From Photobacterium atrarenae (GTDB lineage Bacteria; Pseudomonadota; Gammaproteobacteria; Enterobacterales; Vibrionaceae), in the NCBI RefSeq assembly GCF_024380015.1, contig NZ_CP101508.1, positions 3,392,766 to 3,456,765 on the forward strand: a stretch of 64,000 bases of DNA, read 5' to 3'. The translations under genes were made by a program, and so were the position numbers. Of the stretch, positions 10,989 to 20,106 are shown piece by piece. The notes under the pieces are model-generated. The model did no database searches. It was given only the letters and a program-made list of their open reading frames with translations, and was not told where the DNA came from. How positions within the stretch are numbered: position 1 is the stretch's first letter; every line of letters starts with the position of its first letter.

Positions 10989-11081
10989 AAAGCCCAGAAT
11001 AGGGTAAAACAGGGGGCTACCTCAAGGTCCCCTGCGCTGAGCGTAGTAACCTAGAGCAGAACAACCAGACACAGAGATGCT

Positions 11082-12458
11082 ATGAAGATAATCATCCTTG
11101 GCGCCGGCCAGGTCGGCGGCACACTAGCCGAAAACCTGGTGGGCGAGAATAATGACATCACCATTGTCGACAAAGATCCGGAGCGACTGCGCGAGTTGCA
11201 GGACAAGTATGATCTGCGGGTCGTGCAAGGATTTGCCAGCCATCCCCGTACCCTGCGGGAAGCCGGCGCCCAGGATGCCGATATGTTGGTTGCCGTCACC
11301 AACTCCGACGAAACCAACATGATTGCTTGTCAGATTGCATTTACCCTGTTTAACACCCCGAACCGGGTGGCCCGGATCCGCTCGCCGGAATACCTCAAGG
11401 AAAAAGAGCAACTCTTCCAGTCCGATGCGGTGCCGGTCGATCACCTGATCGCCCCGGAAGAGCTGGTGACCGGCTACATTGAACGTCTGATTGAATACCC
11501 GGGCGCACTGCAGGTGGTCGGGTTTGCCGAAGACAAGGTCGGCCTGGTGGCGGTGAAAGCCTATTACGGCGGCCCGCTGGTCGGCAATGCCCTGTCGGCC
11601 CTGCGCGAGCACATGCCGCACATCGATACCCGGGTGGCGGCCATCTTCCGCCAGGGACGACCGATCCGCCCCCAAGGCACCACGATAATCGAAGCTGATG
11701 ACGAAGTCTTTTTCGTTGCTGCCAGCAACCATATCCGCTCGGTGATGAGTGAGTTGCAACGGCTGGAGAAACCGTACAAGCGGCTGATGATTGTCGGCGG
11801 GGGCAACATCGGGGCCGGTCTGGCCCGTCGCCTGGAGCAGAGCTACAGCGTCAAACTGATCGAGCGCAACCCGGCGCGGGCCGAAAGCCTGTCCGAAATG
11901 CTGGAGAACACCATCGTCTTTTGCGGCGACGCCTCCGATCAGGAGCTGCTGAGCGAAGAGCACATCGAACAGATCGATGTGTTTGTCGCCGTCACCAACG
12001 ATGATGAAGCCAATATCATGTCGGCAATGCTGGCCAAGCGAATGGGGGCCAAGAAGGTCATGGTACTGATCCAGCGCGGTGCCTATGTCGACCTGGTTCA
12101 GGGCGGCACCATCGATATAGCGATCTCACCGCAACAGGCCACCATTTCAGCCTTGCTGACCCACGTGCGCAAAGCTGACATTGTCAACGTCTCCTCGCTA
12201 CGCCGCGGCGCGGCCGAGGCGATTGAAGCCATTGCCCACGGCGATGCCAGCACCTCAAAAGTGGTCGGCCGGGCGATCGGGGAGATCAAACTGCCGCCGG
12301 GCACCACCATCGGCGCGGTCGTGCGGGGTGATGAAGTCTTGATTGCCCATGACCGCACCGTGATCGAGCAAGATGATCACGTGGTAATGTTCCTGGTCGA
12401 CAAGAAATATATTCCTGACGTTGAACGCCTGTTCCAACCAAGCCCGTTCTTCCTGTAA
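11082..12458 (+). CDS. trkA: Trk potassium uptake regulatory protein
   Basis: It is the cytoplasmic NAD(H)- and nucleotide-gated subunit of the Trk K+ uptake system. The 458-residue product contains two tandem RCK units. Each has a Rossmann fingerprint: [16 protein letters not shown] at the N-terminus and [15 protein letters not shown] near residue 235, each followed by a TrkA-C domain. The length matches E. coli TrkA (458). trkH follows 5 bases downstream, so channel and regulator are co-expressed. The 93-base gap after rsmB contains an imperfect CAGGGG...CCCCTG hairpin. Confidence 0.97.
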   Translation: MKIIILGAGQVGGTLAENLVGENNDITIVDKDPERLRELQDKYDLRVVQGFASHPRTLREAGAQDADMLVAVTNSDETNMIACQIAFTLFNTPNRVARIRSPEYLKEKEQLFQSDAVPVDHLIAPEELVTGYIERLIEYPGALQVVGFAEDKVGLVAVKAYYGGPLVGNALSALREHMPHIDTRVAAIFRQGRPIRPQGTTIIEADDEVFFVAASNHIRSVMSELQRLEKPYKRLMIVGGGNIGAGLARRLEQSYSVKLIERNPARAESLSEMLENTIVFCGDASDQELLSEEHIEQIDVFVAVTNDDEANIMSAMLAKRMGAKKVMVLIQRGAYVDLVQGGTIDIAISPQQATISALLTHVRKADIVNVSSLRRGAAEAIEAIAHGDASTSKVVGRAIGEIKLPPGTTIGAVVRGDEVLIAHDRTVIEQDDHVVMFLVDKKYIPDVERLFQPSPFFL

Positions 12459-12463
12459 CTGCT

Positions 12464-13909
12464 ATGGTGAACTACCGTCCCATTTTATTTGTGATCGGGC
12501 TGGTCCTCTCCAAGATCGCCCTGTTCATGTACGTGCCCACGCTGCTGGCTTTTTTCACCGGCACCGGGGGCTTTATCGACTTTGCTACTGCGGTGCTGAT
12601 CACCCACCTGGTGGCGTTTCTCTGCCTGACGCTCGGCCGCACCGACGAGTTCAAGCTCGGGGTGCGGGACATGTTCCTGATCACCACCCTGGTGTGGACC
12701 ATTGCCAGCGCCTTCGCCGCCTTGCCGTTTGTATTCATTAACCACATCAGCTTCACCGATGCCTATTTCGAAACCATGTCGGGGATCACCACCACAGGTT
12801 CAACCGTGCTCAGCGGCCTGGATGACATGGCGCCGAGCATCCTGCTGTGGCGCTCGACTCTGCAGTGGCTGGGCGGGATCGGCTTTATCGTGATGGGCGT
12901 GGCGATCCTGCCGATGCTCAACGTGGGCGGGATGCGGCTGTTCCAGACCGAATCGTCCGACTGGTCGGATAAAAGCTCACCGCGAACCAAAAACGTGGCA
13001 AAGAATATCGTCAATGTCTATCTGATCCTGACCGGGCTGTGCTTTATCGGCTACCTGCTGGCCGGGATGAACACCTTTGATGCCATCAACCATGCATTTA
13101 CCACCCTATCGACCGGCGGCTATTCCACCTCCGACGGCTCGATGAACCACTTTTCCAACCGGGCCCACTGGGTGGCGATTGTGTTCATGTTTGCCGGGGG
13201 ACTGCCATTCCTGCTGTTTGTGCAGGCGCTGCGCAAGAAAAAAGCCACCGCGCTGCTCAAGGATGCCCAGGTACGCGGGTTCACCCTGCTGGTGCTCTCT
13301 GCCGGACTGGCGGTGGCGCTGTGGCTGACCTGGCAGCAGGACTATACCTTCAACGATGCATTTCGGGTGGCCCTGTTCAATATCATCTCGGTGGTTACCA
13401 CCACCGGCTTCGGGTTATCCGACTTCTCGGCCTGGGGGCCGTTTCCGACCATTGTCTTCGCCTTCATAATGCTGGCCGGTGGGTGCTCCGGCTCCACTGC
13501 TGGCGGGGCAAAAATCTTCCGTTTCCAGGTGGCGCTGGCGCTGCTGCGCAAGCAGATGATGCAGCTGATCCACCCATCGGGTATTTTCGTCCAGCGCTAC
13601 AACGGCCGCCCGGTAACCGACAATATCGTCCGCTCGGTGGTGGCCTTTGCCCTGACGTTTATCCTCACCATCATCGTGGTCGCGGCCATCTTAGGCGGGT
13701 TGGGGCTTGACCCCATCACCAGCATCACCGGCGCAATGACGGCAGTGGCCAATGTCGGACCGGGGATGGGCGAGGTGATCGGGCCGACCGGTAACTTTGC
13801 CACCCTGCCGGATCTGGCCAAATGGGTCTTGAGCTTCGGAATGTTGATGGGCCGGTTGGAAATTCTGACCGTGCTGGTGGTGTTCTTCCCTGCATTCTGG
13901 CGCAACTGA
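12464..13909 (+). CDS. trkH: Trk system potassium transporter, membrane subunit
   Basis: It is the inner-membrane K+ translocating subunit that assembles with TrkA. The 481-residue product is very hydrophobic, with the four membrane-pore-membrane repeats of the TrkH/KtrB superfamily. Filter-type segments visible are MSGITTTGSTVLSG, TLSTGGYSTSDG, VTTTGFGLSDFS and VANVGPGMGEV. The size is close to E. coli TrkH (483). It lies immediately after trkA and is convergent with yqfA. Confidence 0.97.
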   Translation: MVNYRPILFVIGLVLSKIALFMYVPTLLAFFTGTGGFIDFATAVLITHLVAFLCLTLGRTDEFKLGVRDMFLITTLVWTIASAFAALPFVFINHISFTDAYFETMSGITTTGSTVLSGLDDMAPSILLWRSTLQWLGGIGFIVMGVAILPMLNVGGMRLFQTESSDWSDKSSPRTKNVAKNIVNVYLILTGLCFIGYLLAGMNTFDAINHAFTTLSTGGYSTSDGSMNHFSNRAHWVAIVFMFAGGLPFLLFVQALRKKKATALLKDAQVRGFTLLVLSAGLAVALWLTWQQDYTFNDAFRVALFNIISVVTTTGFGLSDFSAWGPFPTIVFAFIMLAGGCSGSTAGGAKIFRFQVALALLRKQMMQLIHPSGIFVQRYNGRPVTDNIVRSVVAFALTFILTIIVVAAILGGLGLDPITSITGAMTAVANVGPGMGEVIGPTGNFATLPDLAKWVLSFGMLMGRLEILTVLVVFFPAFWRN

Positions 13910-13943
13910 CTGGGCCTTGACAACCGAACCTGAGAAGCCCGGT

Positions 13944-13965
13944 CTCCCTGGGACGCACCAGGGAG
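13944..13965. terminator. Hairpin between convergent trkH and yqfA
   Basis: CTCCCTGG / CCAGGGAG with a 6-base loop, located between the two stop codons. There is no T-tract on either side, so intrinsic termination is uncertain. Confidence 0.45.
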
Positions 13966-13971
13966 GCTGCA

Positions 13972-14631
13972 TCAGATCGGCTTAACGTAGAGGTAAATCG
14001 AAAAGAAGTGGCACACGGTGCCGCCGAGCACGAACAGGTGCCAGATGGCATGGTTGAACGGCACCCGGTCCCAGACATAGAAAATCACCCCGAGCGAATA
14101 GACCACGCCACCGACGGCCAGCAAGACCAGCCCCCCGGTCGACAGCGACAGGGCCAGCGGGTAAACCGCAACCAGCGCCAGCCAACCCATCACCAGATAC
14201 GTGATCAGGGACAAGCGTTTAAACCGGTAAACGAAGGCAATCTTGAGGATAATGCCGACCAGGGCGATGCTCCAGATCACCGCCATCAGGGTGATGGCCA
14301 GCGGCGTGCGCAGGGAGATCAGCAAGAAAGGCGTGTAAGTCCCGGCGATCAGCAAATAGATAGCACAGTGATCGAAGGTTTTGAGCGCCCGCTTGGCGCG
14401 CTCAAACGGGATCGCATGATACAGAGTCGAGGCCAGATAGAGCAGGATCATGCTGCTGCCGTAAATACTCAGGCTGGTTATACTCAGCCCGTCTGCGCCG
14501 GCATCAATCGCCTGGTTGAGCAACAACACCAGGCCGACAATCCCAAAAATCATCCCCAACCCGTGGCTGATACTATTTGCTACCTCTTCGGCCACCGAAT
14601 ATTCTGAGCAGGCTGCCGTTTGCTTCGCCAT
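13972..14631 (-). CDS. yqfA: Hemolysin III family (PAQR-type) membrane protein, YqfA-like
   Basis: The 219-residue inner-membrane protein has seven predicted hydrophobic segments and the same length as E. coli YqfA. Family marks are an N-terminal [10 protein letters not shown], the YHAIPF region near residue 92, [17 protein letters not shown], and a C-terminal [19 protein letters not shown]. These supply the conserved His/Asp residues that bind metal in PAQR proteins. A FabR-type operator lies 56 bases upstream of the start, linking it to unsaturated fatty-acid control, as has been proposed for E. coli yqfA. The hemolysin name is historical; a membrane-homeostasis role is more likely. Confidence 0.93.
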   Translation of the reverse strand: MAKQTAACSEYSVAEEVANSISHGLGMIFGIVGLVLLLNQAIDAGADGLSITSLSIYGSSMILLYLASTLYHAIPFERAKRALKTFDHCAIYLLIAGTYTPFLLISLRTPLAITLMAVIWSIALVGIILKIAFVYRFKRLSLITYLVMGWLALVAVYPLALSLSTGGLVLLAVGGVVYSLGVIFYVWDRVPFNHAIWHLFVLGGTVCHFFSIYLYVKPI

Positions 14632-14649
14632 GTGTGCGGCTCCTCATTA

Positions 14650-14661
14650 GAGTGATCACTC
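14650..14661. repeat. 12-bp perfect palindrome in the yqfA 5' region
   Basis: GAGTGATCACTC lies 19 bases upstream of the yqfA ATG, between the ribosome site and the candidate -10. It could be an extra operator or an mRNA hairpin; no regulator is assigned. Confidence 0.5.
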
Positions 14662-14686
14662 AATTGATTCCAGTATGGCACACTTT

Positions 14687-14704
14687 AGCTTACAGATGTA
14701 AGCT
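14687..14704 (-). promoter_or_regulatory. FabR-type operator upstream of yqfA
   Basis: AGCTTACAGATGTAAGCT is a perfect inverted repeat (8-bp arms, 2-base centre). It has the architecture of FabR (YijC) sites at fabA and fabB, AGCGTACA-N2-TGT..GCT, and E. coli yqfA is a predicted FabR target. On the minus strand it overlaps a weak -35 (TTACAT) spaced 18 bases from CATACT, as expected for repression. Confidence 0.75.
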
Positions 14705-14723
14705 GAAATAAATAATTCCACCA

Positions 14724-15512
14724 TCAGGTGTGCAGATCCAGGTACGTCAGCACCTGCTCGCCGGCCTGCACCGGCGGTGTGTCGGCCGGGATCACACAAT
14801 GCCGTTCCAGCTCGCCTTGTCCGAGCAATCCAGCCAGCATTCCCCGCAGGCCGTGATGACGGCGATCGATCTCAAACCAGAGCGCCAGTTCCGTCTCATG
14901 GCGGTAGGCCACTATCTCCAACTCCCGCCAGCGACCATGGAACGGCCCGTCGACCGGCACCAGCTCAAACTCCTGCACAAAGGGCAGGGGAAAACCTTGC
15001 GCCGCTTCACACTCAACCTGACGGATCCGCAGACCCGCCTGCTCCAGTGCCGTGAACACCCCGTCCATCAGCGGATCCGGGCGCACCGTCAGCCGATCAT
15101 TATCCGTCGGATCCAGCGCCAAAGGAATATCCAGATGCGTCTCGAGCCAGACCTTGACATCACCGATGGTGATCGGCGTATTGAAGGGTAGGGTGAGCTC
15201 CACCTCAAACTGCCGGGTATCCCCGGCCGCCACGGTAAAGGCTTCATCCAGCGACCAGCTCGCTAACGTGCACGTCTGGCGGATGGTTTCCGTCTCGGGT
15301 GTCTCGCTCTCGCTGTCCGTCTCAATCTCTTCCAGGTACTGGCAACACAGATAAAGCTGAATCCGCTCCACCGTCTGCTCCGCCTTGCCCCCCTGCACGA
15401 CCACGGTGACCGGCAGGGTTTCTCCCGGGATCAGGACATCCCGCTGCAACACCGCATCGACTTTCGCCGCACCAATGCCGAGACTGGCCAGGCTTTTTCG
15501 TAACAAAGACAT
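14724..15512 (-). CDS. Spo0M/SpoOM family arrestin-fold protein
   Basis: The 262-residue soluble protein begins MSLLRKSLASLGIGAAKVDAV and continues with a beta-rich arrestin-like pattern (LIPGETLPVTVVVQGGKAEQ, then FEVELTLPFNTPITIGDVK). This is typical of the Spo0M family named after a Bacillus sporulation-control gene. Homologues are widespread in non-sporulating bacteria and their role there is unclear. I chose ATG 15512 because it follows a very strong ribosome site (GGAGGGGG); the frame extends upstream to 15581 without family character. It stands between yqfA and a GntR regulator on the same strand, with intergenic gaps that suggest its own promoter. Confidence 0.9.
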   Translation of the reverse strand: MSLLRKSLASLGIGAAKVDAVLQRDVLIPGETLPVTVVVQGGKAEQTVERIQLYLCCQYLEEIETDSESETPETETIRQTCTLASWSLDEAFTVAAGDTRQFEVELTLPFNTPITIGDVKVWLETHLDIPLALDPTDNDRLTVRPDPLMDGVFTALEQAGLRIRQVECEAAQGFPLPFVQEFELVPVDGPFHGRWRELEIVAYRHETELALWFEIDRRHHGLRGMLAGLLGQGELERHCVIPADTPPVQAGEQVLTYLDLHT

Positions 15513-15657
15513 CCCCCCTCCTTCATCCATCAACCGTTTATGCAACAAGTGTAGTTTGCAAACAATTGTGCCTGGTCGCAAGCATGAATCGGGGGGCGTG
15601 CAAAAAGAAAGACGAAGCCTGGGCTCCGTCTCGAAAAATGCCGAAAAGTGTCGAACG

Positions 15658-16335
15658 TTATTTCAGCAAATCTATGGTTGCCTGGCGGGCTGCTTCCGGA
15701 TCCCGGGCCAGGATCCCGTCGACAATACGCTGGTGGATATCCAGCTTCAGAATGCGATCCCGGGTGATGATCCGGAAATAATTTTCAAAGACCGCTTTGA
15801 ACAGGTTCCCGAACGGGCTGATAAAGTGATTCCCTGACGCGAAGTAAATCAGTTGATGAAAGCGGGTATCGACATCGATCCACTGCTCCTGATCAAAATT
15901 CTCGCCCAGCTGATACATTGCATCCATCAGTGCTTTGAGCTCGGCGCGATCTGCTTCGCTGGCATTCTCTGCCGTCAGCGCGGCAGCCTGCGGCTCCAGT
16001 GTCATCCGGACCTGCTGGAATTCAGTCACTAGCTCCTGATGCTGCTCGCTGCTAAGCCAGACTAACAGATCCTGATCCAGGTAGTTCCAGTTGCGTTTGG
16101 GCAGCACCCGGGTCCCGATCCGGGGACGGGGCAGCACCATCCCTTTGGCAGCAAGCATCTTGATCGCTTCGCGAACCGCTGTTCGGCTGACGCCATACAT
16201 TTCGCCCAGCTCAACTTCACCCGGTAAAATATCGCCCGGTACTGTTTCCCCACGCAAAATCCGCTGGCCAATCGACTCGGCCAGTTTATAAGATAGATTA
16301 CGGTTGGTAACTAACCGCTGCTGATCCCGTTCCAT
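15658..16335 (-). CDS. GntR family regulator, FadR/FCD subfamily (DgoR-like)
   Basis: The 225-residue protein has an N-terminal winged helix (about 10-75: ELGEMYGVSRTAVREAIKML, then GMVLPRPRIGTRVL) and a C-terminal helical FCD ligand domain with the metal-binding pattern D..FH (VDTRFHQLIYFAS) and a later H (LDIHQRIV). The segment RNWNYLDQDLLVW closely resembles E. coli DgoR, so a sugar-acid effector is plausible but unproven. ATG 16335 is preceded by TGGGAGGG. No catabolic genes adjoin it, so its targets are probably elsewhere. Confidence 0.92.
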   Translation of the reverse strand: MERDQQRLVTNRNLSYKLAESIGQRILRGETVPGDILPGEVELGEMYGVSRTAVREAIKMLAAKGMVLPRPRIGTRVLPKRNWNYLDQDLLVWLSSEQHQELVTEFQQVRMTLEPQAAALTAENASEADRAELKALMDAMYQLGENFDQEQWIDVDTRFHQLIYFASGNHFISPFGNLFKAVFENYFRIITRDRILKLDIHQRIVDGILARDPEAARQATIDLLK

Positions 16336-17007
16336 TTTCCCTCCCAGGCTATTTTTATAATAGTTGCCAGCTAGAGGCATTAGACCACAAAGCACCCACC
16401 GAGAAACGGTTTATCTTCACAGATGCCGATAAGGCTAACAGTTTCTTGCTGTTATTCCCCACAGACCGCACTGGAAACCACCAAAAAATATTCGCTCGAC
16501 TTCATATTTGGTTGCTGCTATATTCGCCGCCGAAAAATACCCGCACTGCTGCACAGGATAGGTCTCGCCAGCGATAACGGCAGCAGTGAATTGATTGATT
16601 TGGCCACGGACGCGCCGCCTCACGACAGGTGAACCATGCGCTCAACAACATTTGCCAGAATGGCCCCCCGCAGCCCGGCACGCTTGCGTACAACCGCCCA
16701 TGCCACACGCTGTAAAGCCAAACCCAAACCAACCGCAACCCTGCATACCCTGACACCAGCGGCAGATGACCCGCAGGTCATGTCAGCCCCAGCACCAGAG
16801 CACGAAGGGCAAGCGGCATAGCATCACAGCACCCGGTGGCTGCCTCCCGCGGCCGCCGGATACACCGATATTTGTAACCCTAGTCGGTTTGAGGTAATTT
16901 ACCCGGATAAATACTAGGTCTACTCAGACCCACTAATACCCACTTGATTGATCAATCACCAGAGATGAATTCGGTGGGTATGCGTCCGCCGAACTCAGGG
17001 AGTCCCC
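16336..17007. other. 672-base region without a convincing gene
   Basis: It lies between the divergent GntR and yihD genes. Short open frames on both strands (for example 16423-16632 and 16636-16821, plus) are Arg/Ala/Thr/Pro-rich and show no family pattern. The right part holds GGTCT-ACTC-AGACC, a TGATTGATCAATCA palindrome, and TTGAGG-17-TACTAG (about 16889-16917) as a possible weak yihD promoter. The size would allow an unrecognised small RNA. Confidence 0.5.
16937..16980. repeat. Nested inverted repeats upstream of yihD
   Basis: A 14-bp perfect palindrome TGATTGATCAATCA (16945-16958) lies inside a wider pair TACCCAC (16937-16943) and GTGGGTA (16974-16980). It sits 28-71 bases before the yihD ATG, where an operator or 5'-UTR structure would be expected. 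Confidence 0.5.
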
Positions 17008-17274
17008 ATGAAAGCCCACCGCGTCAACGAACTGATCGAACTTTTGCATCCCGCCTGGCAGCAATCACCGGATCTCAATTTGGTCGAGTTTTTATTACAG
17101 CTGGCTAAAGAGGCCAAATATGAGGGGAATCTGGCTGATCTGACTGATGATGTGCTGATCTACCACCTGAAAATGCGCGAAAGCGATCCCGATGCCATGA
17201 TCCCGGGCATCGCCAAGGATTGCGAAACCGACTTCAAAACCGCGATCCTACGCGCCCGCGGGATCATCAAGTAA
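17008..17274 (+). CDS. yihD: YihD family protein (DUF1040)
   Basis: The 88-residue acidic cytoplasmic protein (E. coli YihD has 89) begins [18 protein letters not shown], contains [14 protein letters not shown] and ends with a domain rich in Asp and Lys. Function is unknown in E. coli. The position near srkA-dsbA matches E. coli, where yihD precedes srkA (yihE) and dsbA. The start has CAGGGAG upstream. A strong hairpin follows the stop. Confidence 0.93.
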   Translation: MKAHRVNELIELLHPAWQQSPDLNLVEFLLQLAKEAKYEGNLADLTDDVLIYHLKMRESDPDAMIPGIAKDCETDFKTAILRARGIIK

Positions 17275-17302
17275 TGCTCCCCGACCCAGGCTTCTTTGTC
17301 CC

Positions 17303-17331
17303 ATGACGCCGGCCCTGTCTACCGGCGTCAT
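17303..17331 (+). terminator. Hairpin after yihD
   Basis: It has a perfect 10-bp stem ATGACGCCGG / CCGGCGTCAT with a 9-base loop, 29 bases after the yihD stop. What follows (CTGTTCTAC) is only weakly T-rich, so it is a probable but not classical terminator. Confidence 0.6.
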
Positions 17332-17412
17332 CTGTTCTACCCCGTCAACCCTTCATCTGTATCTGTTCGCCAAACTATGACCTTGTTAGAGTTATGGAAA
17401 ATGCGTCTGTAA

Positions 17413-17418
17413 TATAAT
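17413..17418 (+). promoter_or_regulatory. Candidate -10 for ccoG
   Basis: There is a perfect TATAAT in an A+T-rich stretch 105 bases before ccoG. The best -35 candidates are poorly spaced (TTATGG at 15), so an activator may be required; no clear FNR box is seen. Confidence 0.45.
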
Positions 17419-17523
17419 CAGCCCACCATATGTGTGCATATAAAAAGATCAACGGTCAGGCAACGTACCAGCCGTCAGCCCTAGCTATAGTTATAAATGG
17501 GGTCACCCAAGGAAAGTAATGTC

Positions 17524-18954
17524 ATGAGCCATGAAAGAATCAAGATAAAGGATGTAACACCGCAAGAGTTCAATCCCAAAACCCACAAAGGCACTTCGGA
17601 TCGCTTCAATCCCAGCAACCGCATTTATGTCCGGGCGATGTATGGTGTCTACCAGAAGCTGCGCCGCAACACGGGCTGGTTTCTGATGCTCCTGTTTCTG
17701 GGGCTGCCCTGGATCCCTTATGGTGATCGCCAGGCCATTCTGCTCGATATCGGCCGCCAACAGTTCAATTTCTTCGGGACCACTCTCTGGCCCCAGGATC
17801 TGACCCTGCTGGCCAGCTTACTGATGATCGCGGCCTTTGCTTTGTTCTTCATCACAACCTTTTTGGGCCGGGTCTGGTGCGGCTACCTCTGCCCCCAAAC
17901 GGTCTGGACCTTTATCTATATCTGGTTTGAAGAAAAACTCGAAGGGCCGGCCAACAAACGCCGCAAACAGGATAGTATGAAACTAACCGGCAACCTGCTG
18001 GCCAGAAAAACCGCCAAACACGCCGCCTGGTTCGCGGTCGCCCTGATCACCGGCCTGACCTTTGTCGGCTACTTCCTGCCAATCAAAGCGCTGTTTGTCG
18101 ACTTCTTTACCTTCAATGCTAATTTCTGGCCCGGCTTCTGGGTGCTGTTCTTTGCCGGCTGTACCTACGCCAACGCCGGCTGGATGCGCTCGATCATGTG
18201 TATTCACATGTGTCCTTACGCCCGTTTCCAGTCAGCCATGTTCGACAAAGACACCTACATTGTCGGCTACGACGTCGAACGCGGTGAAGCCCGTGGGCCG
18301 CGATCGCGCAAGAAAGATCCGAAAGAGCTCGGCCTGGGCGACTGTATCGACTGTAACCTCTGTGTTCAGGTCTGCCCGACCGGGATCGATATCCGCGACG
18401 GCCTGCAATATGAGTGCATTAACTGTGGCGCCTGTGTCGATGCCTGTGATCAAACCATGGATCGGATGGGCTATGAAAGAGGCCTGATCAGTTATACCAC
18501 CGAGCATAAACTGGCAGGCCACAAAACCCATGTCATGCGACCGAAATTGCTGGGCTACGGCGCGGTGATGGTGGTGATGATCGGCCTGTTCTTCTATCTG
18601 CTGAGCACCATTCAGCCGATGGGACTGGACGTGATCCGCGACCGTAACCAGCTGTTTAAGGTCAATACCGAAGGGTTGATTGAAAACACCTATACCCTGA
18701 AGCTGCTCAATAAAACCCAGCAACCAGCCGTGTTTAACCTGCATGCCGAAGGGCTGGAAGAAATTGAGTGGTACGGCCAGCAACAGGTCACGGTCGCAGC
18801 CGGGGAAATCTTTACCCTGCCGGTCAGCCTGGGCGTTGACCCGTATCTGCTCCAGAAGCCGATTGCCGACATTACCTTCGTGATGGAAAAAGAAGCAGAC
18901 GGCGAAGTCCTGGAGCTGCGCACCGAAAGCCGCTTTATCGGGAATTTGCGCTAA
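17524..18954 (+). CDS. ccoG: Cytochrome c oxidase accessory protein CcoG (RdxA/FixG)
   Basis: It is an inner-membrane iron-sulfur protein implicated in copper handling for cbb3 oxidase assembly. The 476-residue product has several transmembrane segments in the first 220 residues and the family block CGYLCPQTVWTFIYIWFEE. Two 4Fe-4S clusters follow: CIDCNLCVQVCP and CINCGACVDACD. After another membrane segment there is a C-terminal Ig-like domain. ATG 17524 has AAGGAAA 8 bases upstream and begins MSHERIKIKDVTPQEF; an in-frame start at 17497 is less well placed. No cco structural genes adjoin, which is common for Vibrio rdxA/ccoG. Confidence 0.95.
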   Translation: MSHERIKIKDVTPQEFNPKTHKGTSDRFNPSNRIYVRAMYGVYQKLRRNTGWFLMLLFLGLPWIPYGDRQAILLDIGRQQFNFFGTTLWPQDLTLLASLLMIAAFALFFITTFLGRVWCGYLCPQTVWTFIYIWFEEKLEGPANKRRKQDSMKLTGNLLARKTAKHAAWFAVALITGLTFVGYFLPIKALFVDFFTFNANFWPGFWVLFFAGCTYANAGWMRSIMCIHMCPYARFQSAMFDKDTYIVGYDVERGEARGPRSRKKDPKELGLGDCIDCNLCVQVCPTGIDIRDGLQYECINCGACVDACDQTMDRMGYERGLISYTTEHKLAGHKTHVMRPKLLGYGAVMVVMIGLFFYLLSTIQPMGLDVIRDRNQLFKVNTEGLIENTYTLKLLNKTQQPAVFNLHAEGLEEIEWYGQQQVTVAAGEIFTLPVSLGVDPYLLQKPIADITFVMEKEADGEVLELRTESRFIGNLR

Positions 18955-18980
18955 GCCTCAAAGCCATCCACATAAATCAC

Positions 18981-19002
18981 GGGCCGGAAACGGCCCTTTT
19001 TT
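18981..19002 (+). terminator. Rho-independent terminator after ccoG
   Basis: GGGCCG-GAAA-CGGCCC followed by TTTTTT. A GAAA tetraloop and a perfect stem make this a textbook terminator between ccoG and srkA. Confidence 0.93.
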
Positions 19003-19049
19003 ATGAAAGTGTTATACTGACAAGCCACATACAGGCGCGGAATGTTCAC

Positions 19050-20039
19050 ATGACACAACAAGATGGTTTTAGCTTTTCTGATCTGACCCCCGACTTGCTG
19101 CTCGATGCCCTCGACAGTATCGGGGTACGTGCCGAGTCCGGCCTGCTGCCCCTCAACAGCTACGAAAACCGGGTCTACCAGTTCAGTGCCGAAGACGGTG
19201 CCCGCTATGTCACCAAGTTCTACCGCCCGCAGCGCTGGAGCGACGCGCAAATCCAGGAAGAGCACGACTTTGCCCATGAGCTGAGTGAGCAGGAAATTCC
19301 GGTCGCCGCCCCGATCATCCACGATGGCCAGAGCCTACATCACTACCAGGATCACCGCTTTGCTTTATTTCCCAGCCTGGGCGGACGCCAGTTCGAAGTC
19401 GATAATTATGACCATTTAGAATGGGTCGGCCGTTTTCTCGGCCGGATCCACCGGGTCGGCCAGCGCCAGCCCTTCCGGCACCGCCCGACCATCAGCCTGA
19501 CCGAATATCTGGAGCAGCCCAGAGCCTTGCTGGAAAACAGCCCGTTTATTCCGGACCACCTGAAAGCGGCGTTCTTTACCGATCTCGATCGCCTGATCGA
19601 CGAGCTATCCCTGCGCTGGCACACTGATTGGCAGCCCCTGCGCCTGCACGGCGACTGTCACCCGGGTAATATTCTCTGGCGTGACGGACCGCTTTTTGTC
19701 GATCTCGATGATGCCCGCAACGGCCCAGCGGTGCAGGATTTGTGGATGCTGCTGAGCGGCGAGCGCAGCGAGCAGCTGGCCCAGCTCGATACCCTGCTCG
19801 AAGCCTACGGCGAATTTGCCGATTTCGAACCGAAAGAATTGCAACTTATTGAGCCATTGCGCGGTCTTAGAATGGTCTACTATATGGCCTGGCTGGCCAA
19901 ACGCTGGCAAGACCCGGCGTTTCCGCGGGCTTTCCCCTGGTTTGCCGACAGCAAATACTGGGAAGGGCAAGTCCTGGCGTTCAAGGAACAACTGGCCGCT
20001 TTAAATGAACCACCCCTGCAACTGATGCCGCAGTGGTGA
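19050..20039 (+). CDS. srkA: Stress response kinase A (YihE)
   Basis: It is a cytoplasmic Ser/Thr kinase of the APH/choline-kinase fold that counters stress-induced death (Cpx regulon in E. coli). The 329-residue product is nearly the E. coli length (328). Visible motifs are the Brenner loop LHGDCHPGNILWRDG near residue 200 and the metal-binding FVDLDDARNGPAVQDLW. Its N-terminus FSDLTPDLLLDALDSIGV matches the family. It lies 67 bases upstream of dsbA on the same strand, the conserved srkA-dsbA pairing, suggesting partial co-transcription. Confidence 0.96.
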   Translation: MTQQDGFSFSDLTPDLLLDALDSIGVRAESGLLPLNSYENRVYQFSAEDGARYVTKFYRPQRWSDAQIQEEHDFAHELSEQEIPVAAPIIHDGQSLHHYQDHRFALFPSLGGRQFEVDNYDHLEWVGRFLGRIHRVGQRQPFRHRPTISLTEYLEQPRALLENSPFIPDHLKAAFFTDLDRLIDELSLRWHTDWQPLRLHGDCHPGNILWRDGPLFVDLDDARNGPAVQDLWMLLSGERSEQLAQLDTLLEAYGEFADFEPKELQLIEPLRGLRMVYYMAWLAKRWQDPAFPRAFPWFADSKYWEGQVLAFKEQLAALNEPPLQLMPQW

Positions 20040-20106
20040 TATTGTCATAACCTCAACCGAATGACCGTGCAGGTTATTCACTTTTTCTCAGGGAGAATCT
20101 CGTAAC

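Noticed and set aside
16423..16632. A 69-codon plus-strand frame
   Set aside because: No ribosome site of note and no coding character; overlaps another random frame on the minus strand.
16636..16821. A 61-codon plus-strand frame with AGGTG upstream
   Set aside because: Product is Arg/Ala/Pro/Thr-rich as expected from random GC-rich DNA; no family pattern. Left as a silent gap.
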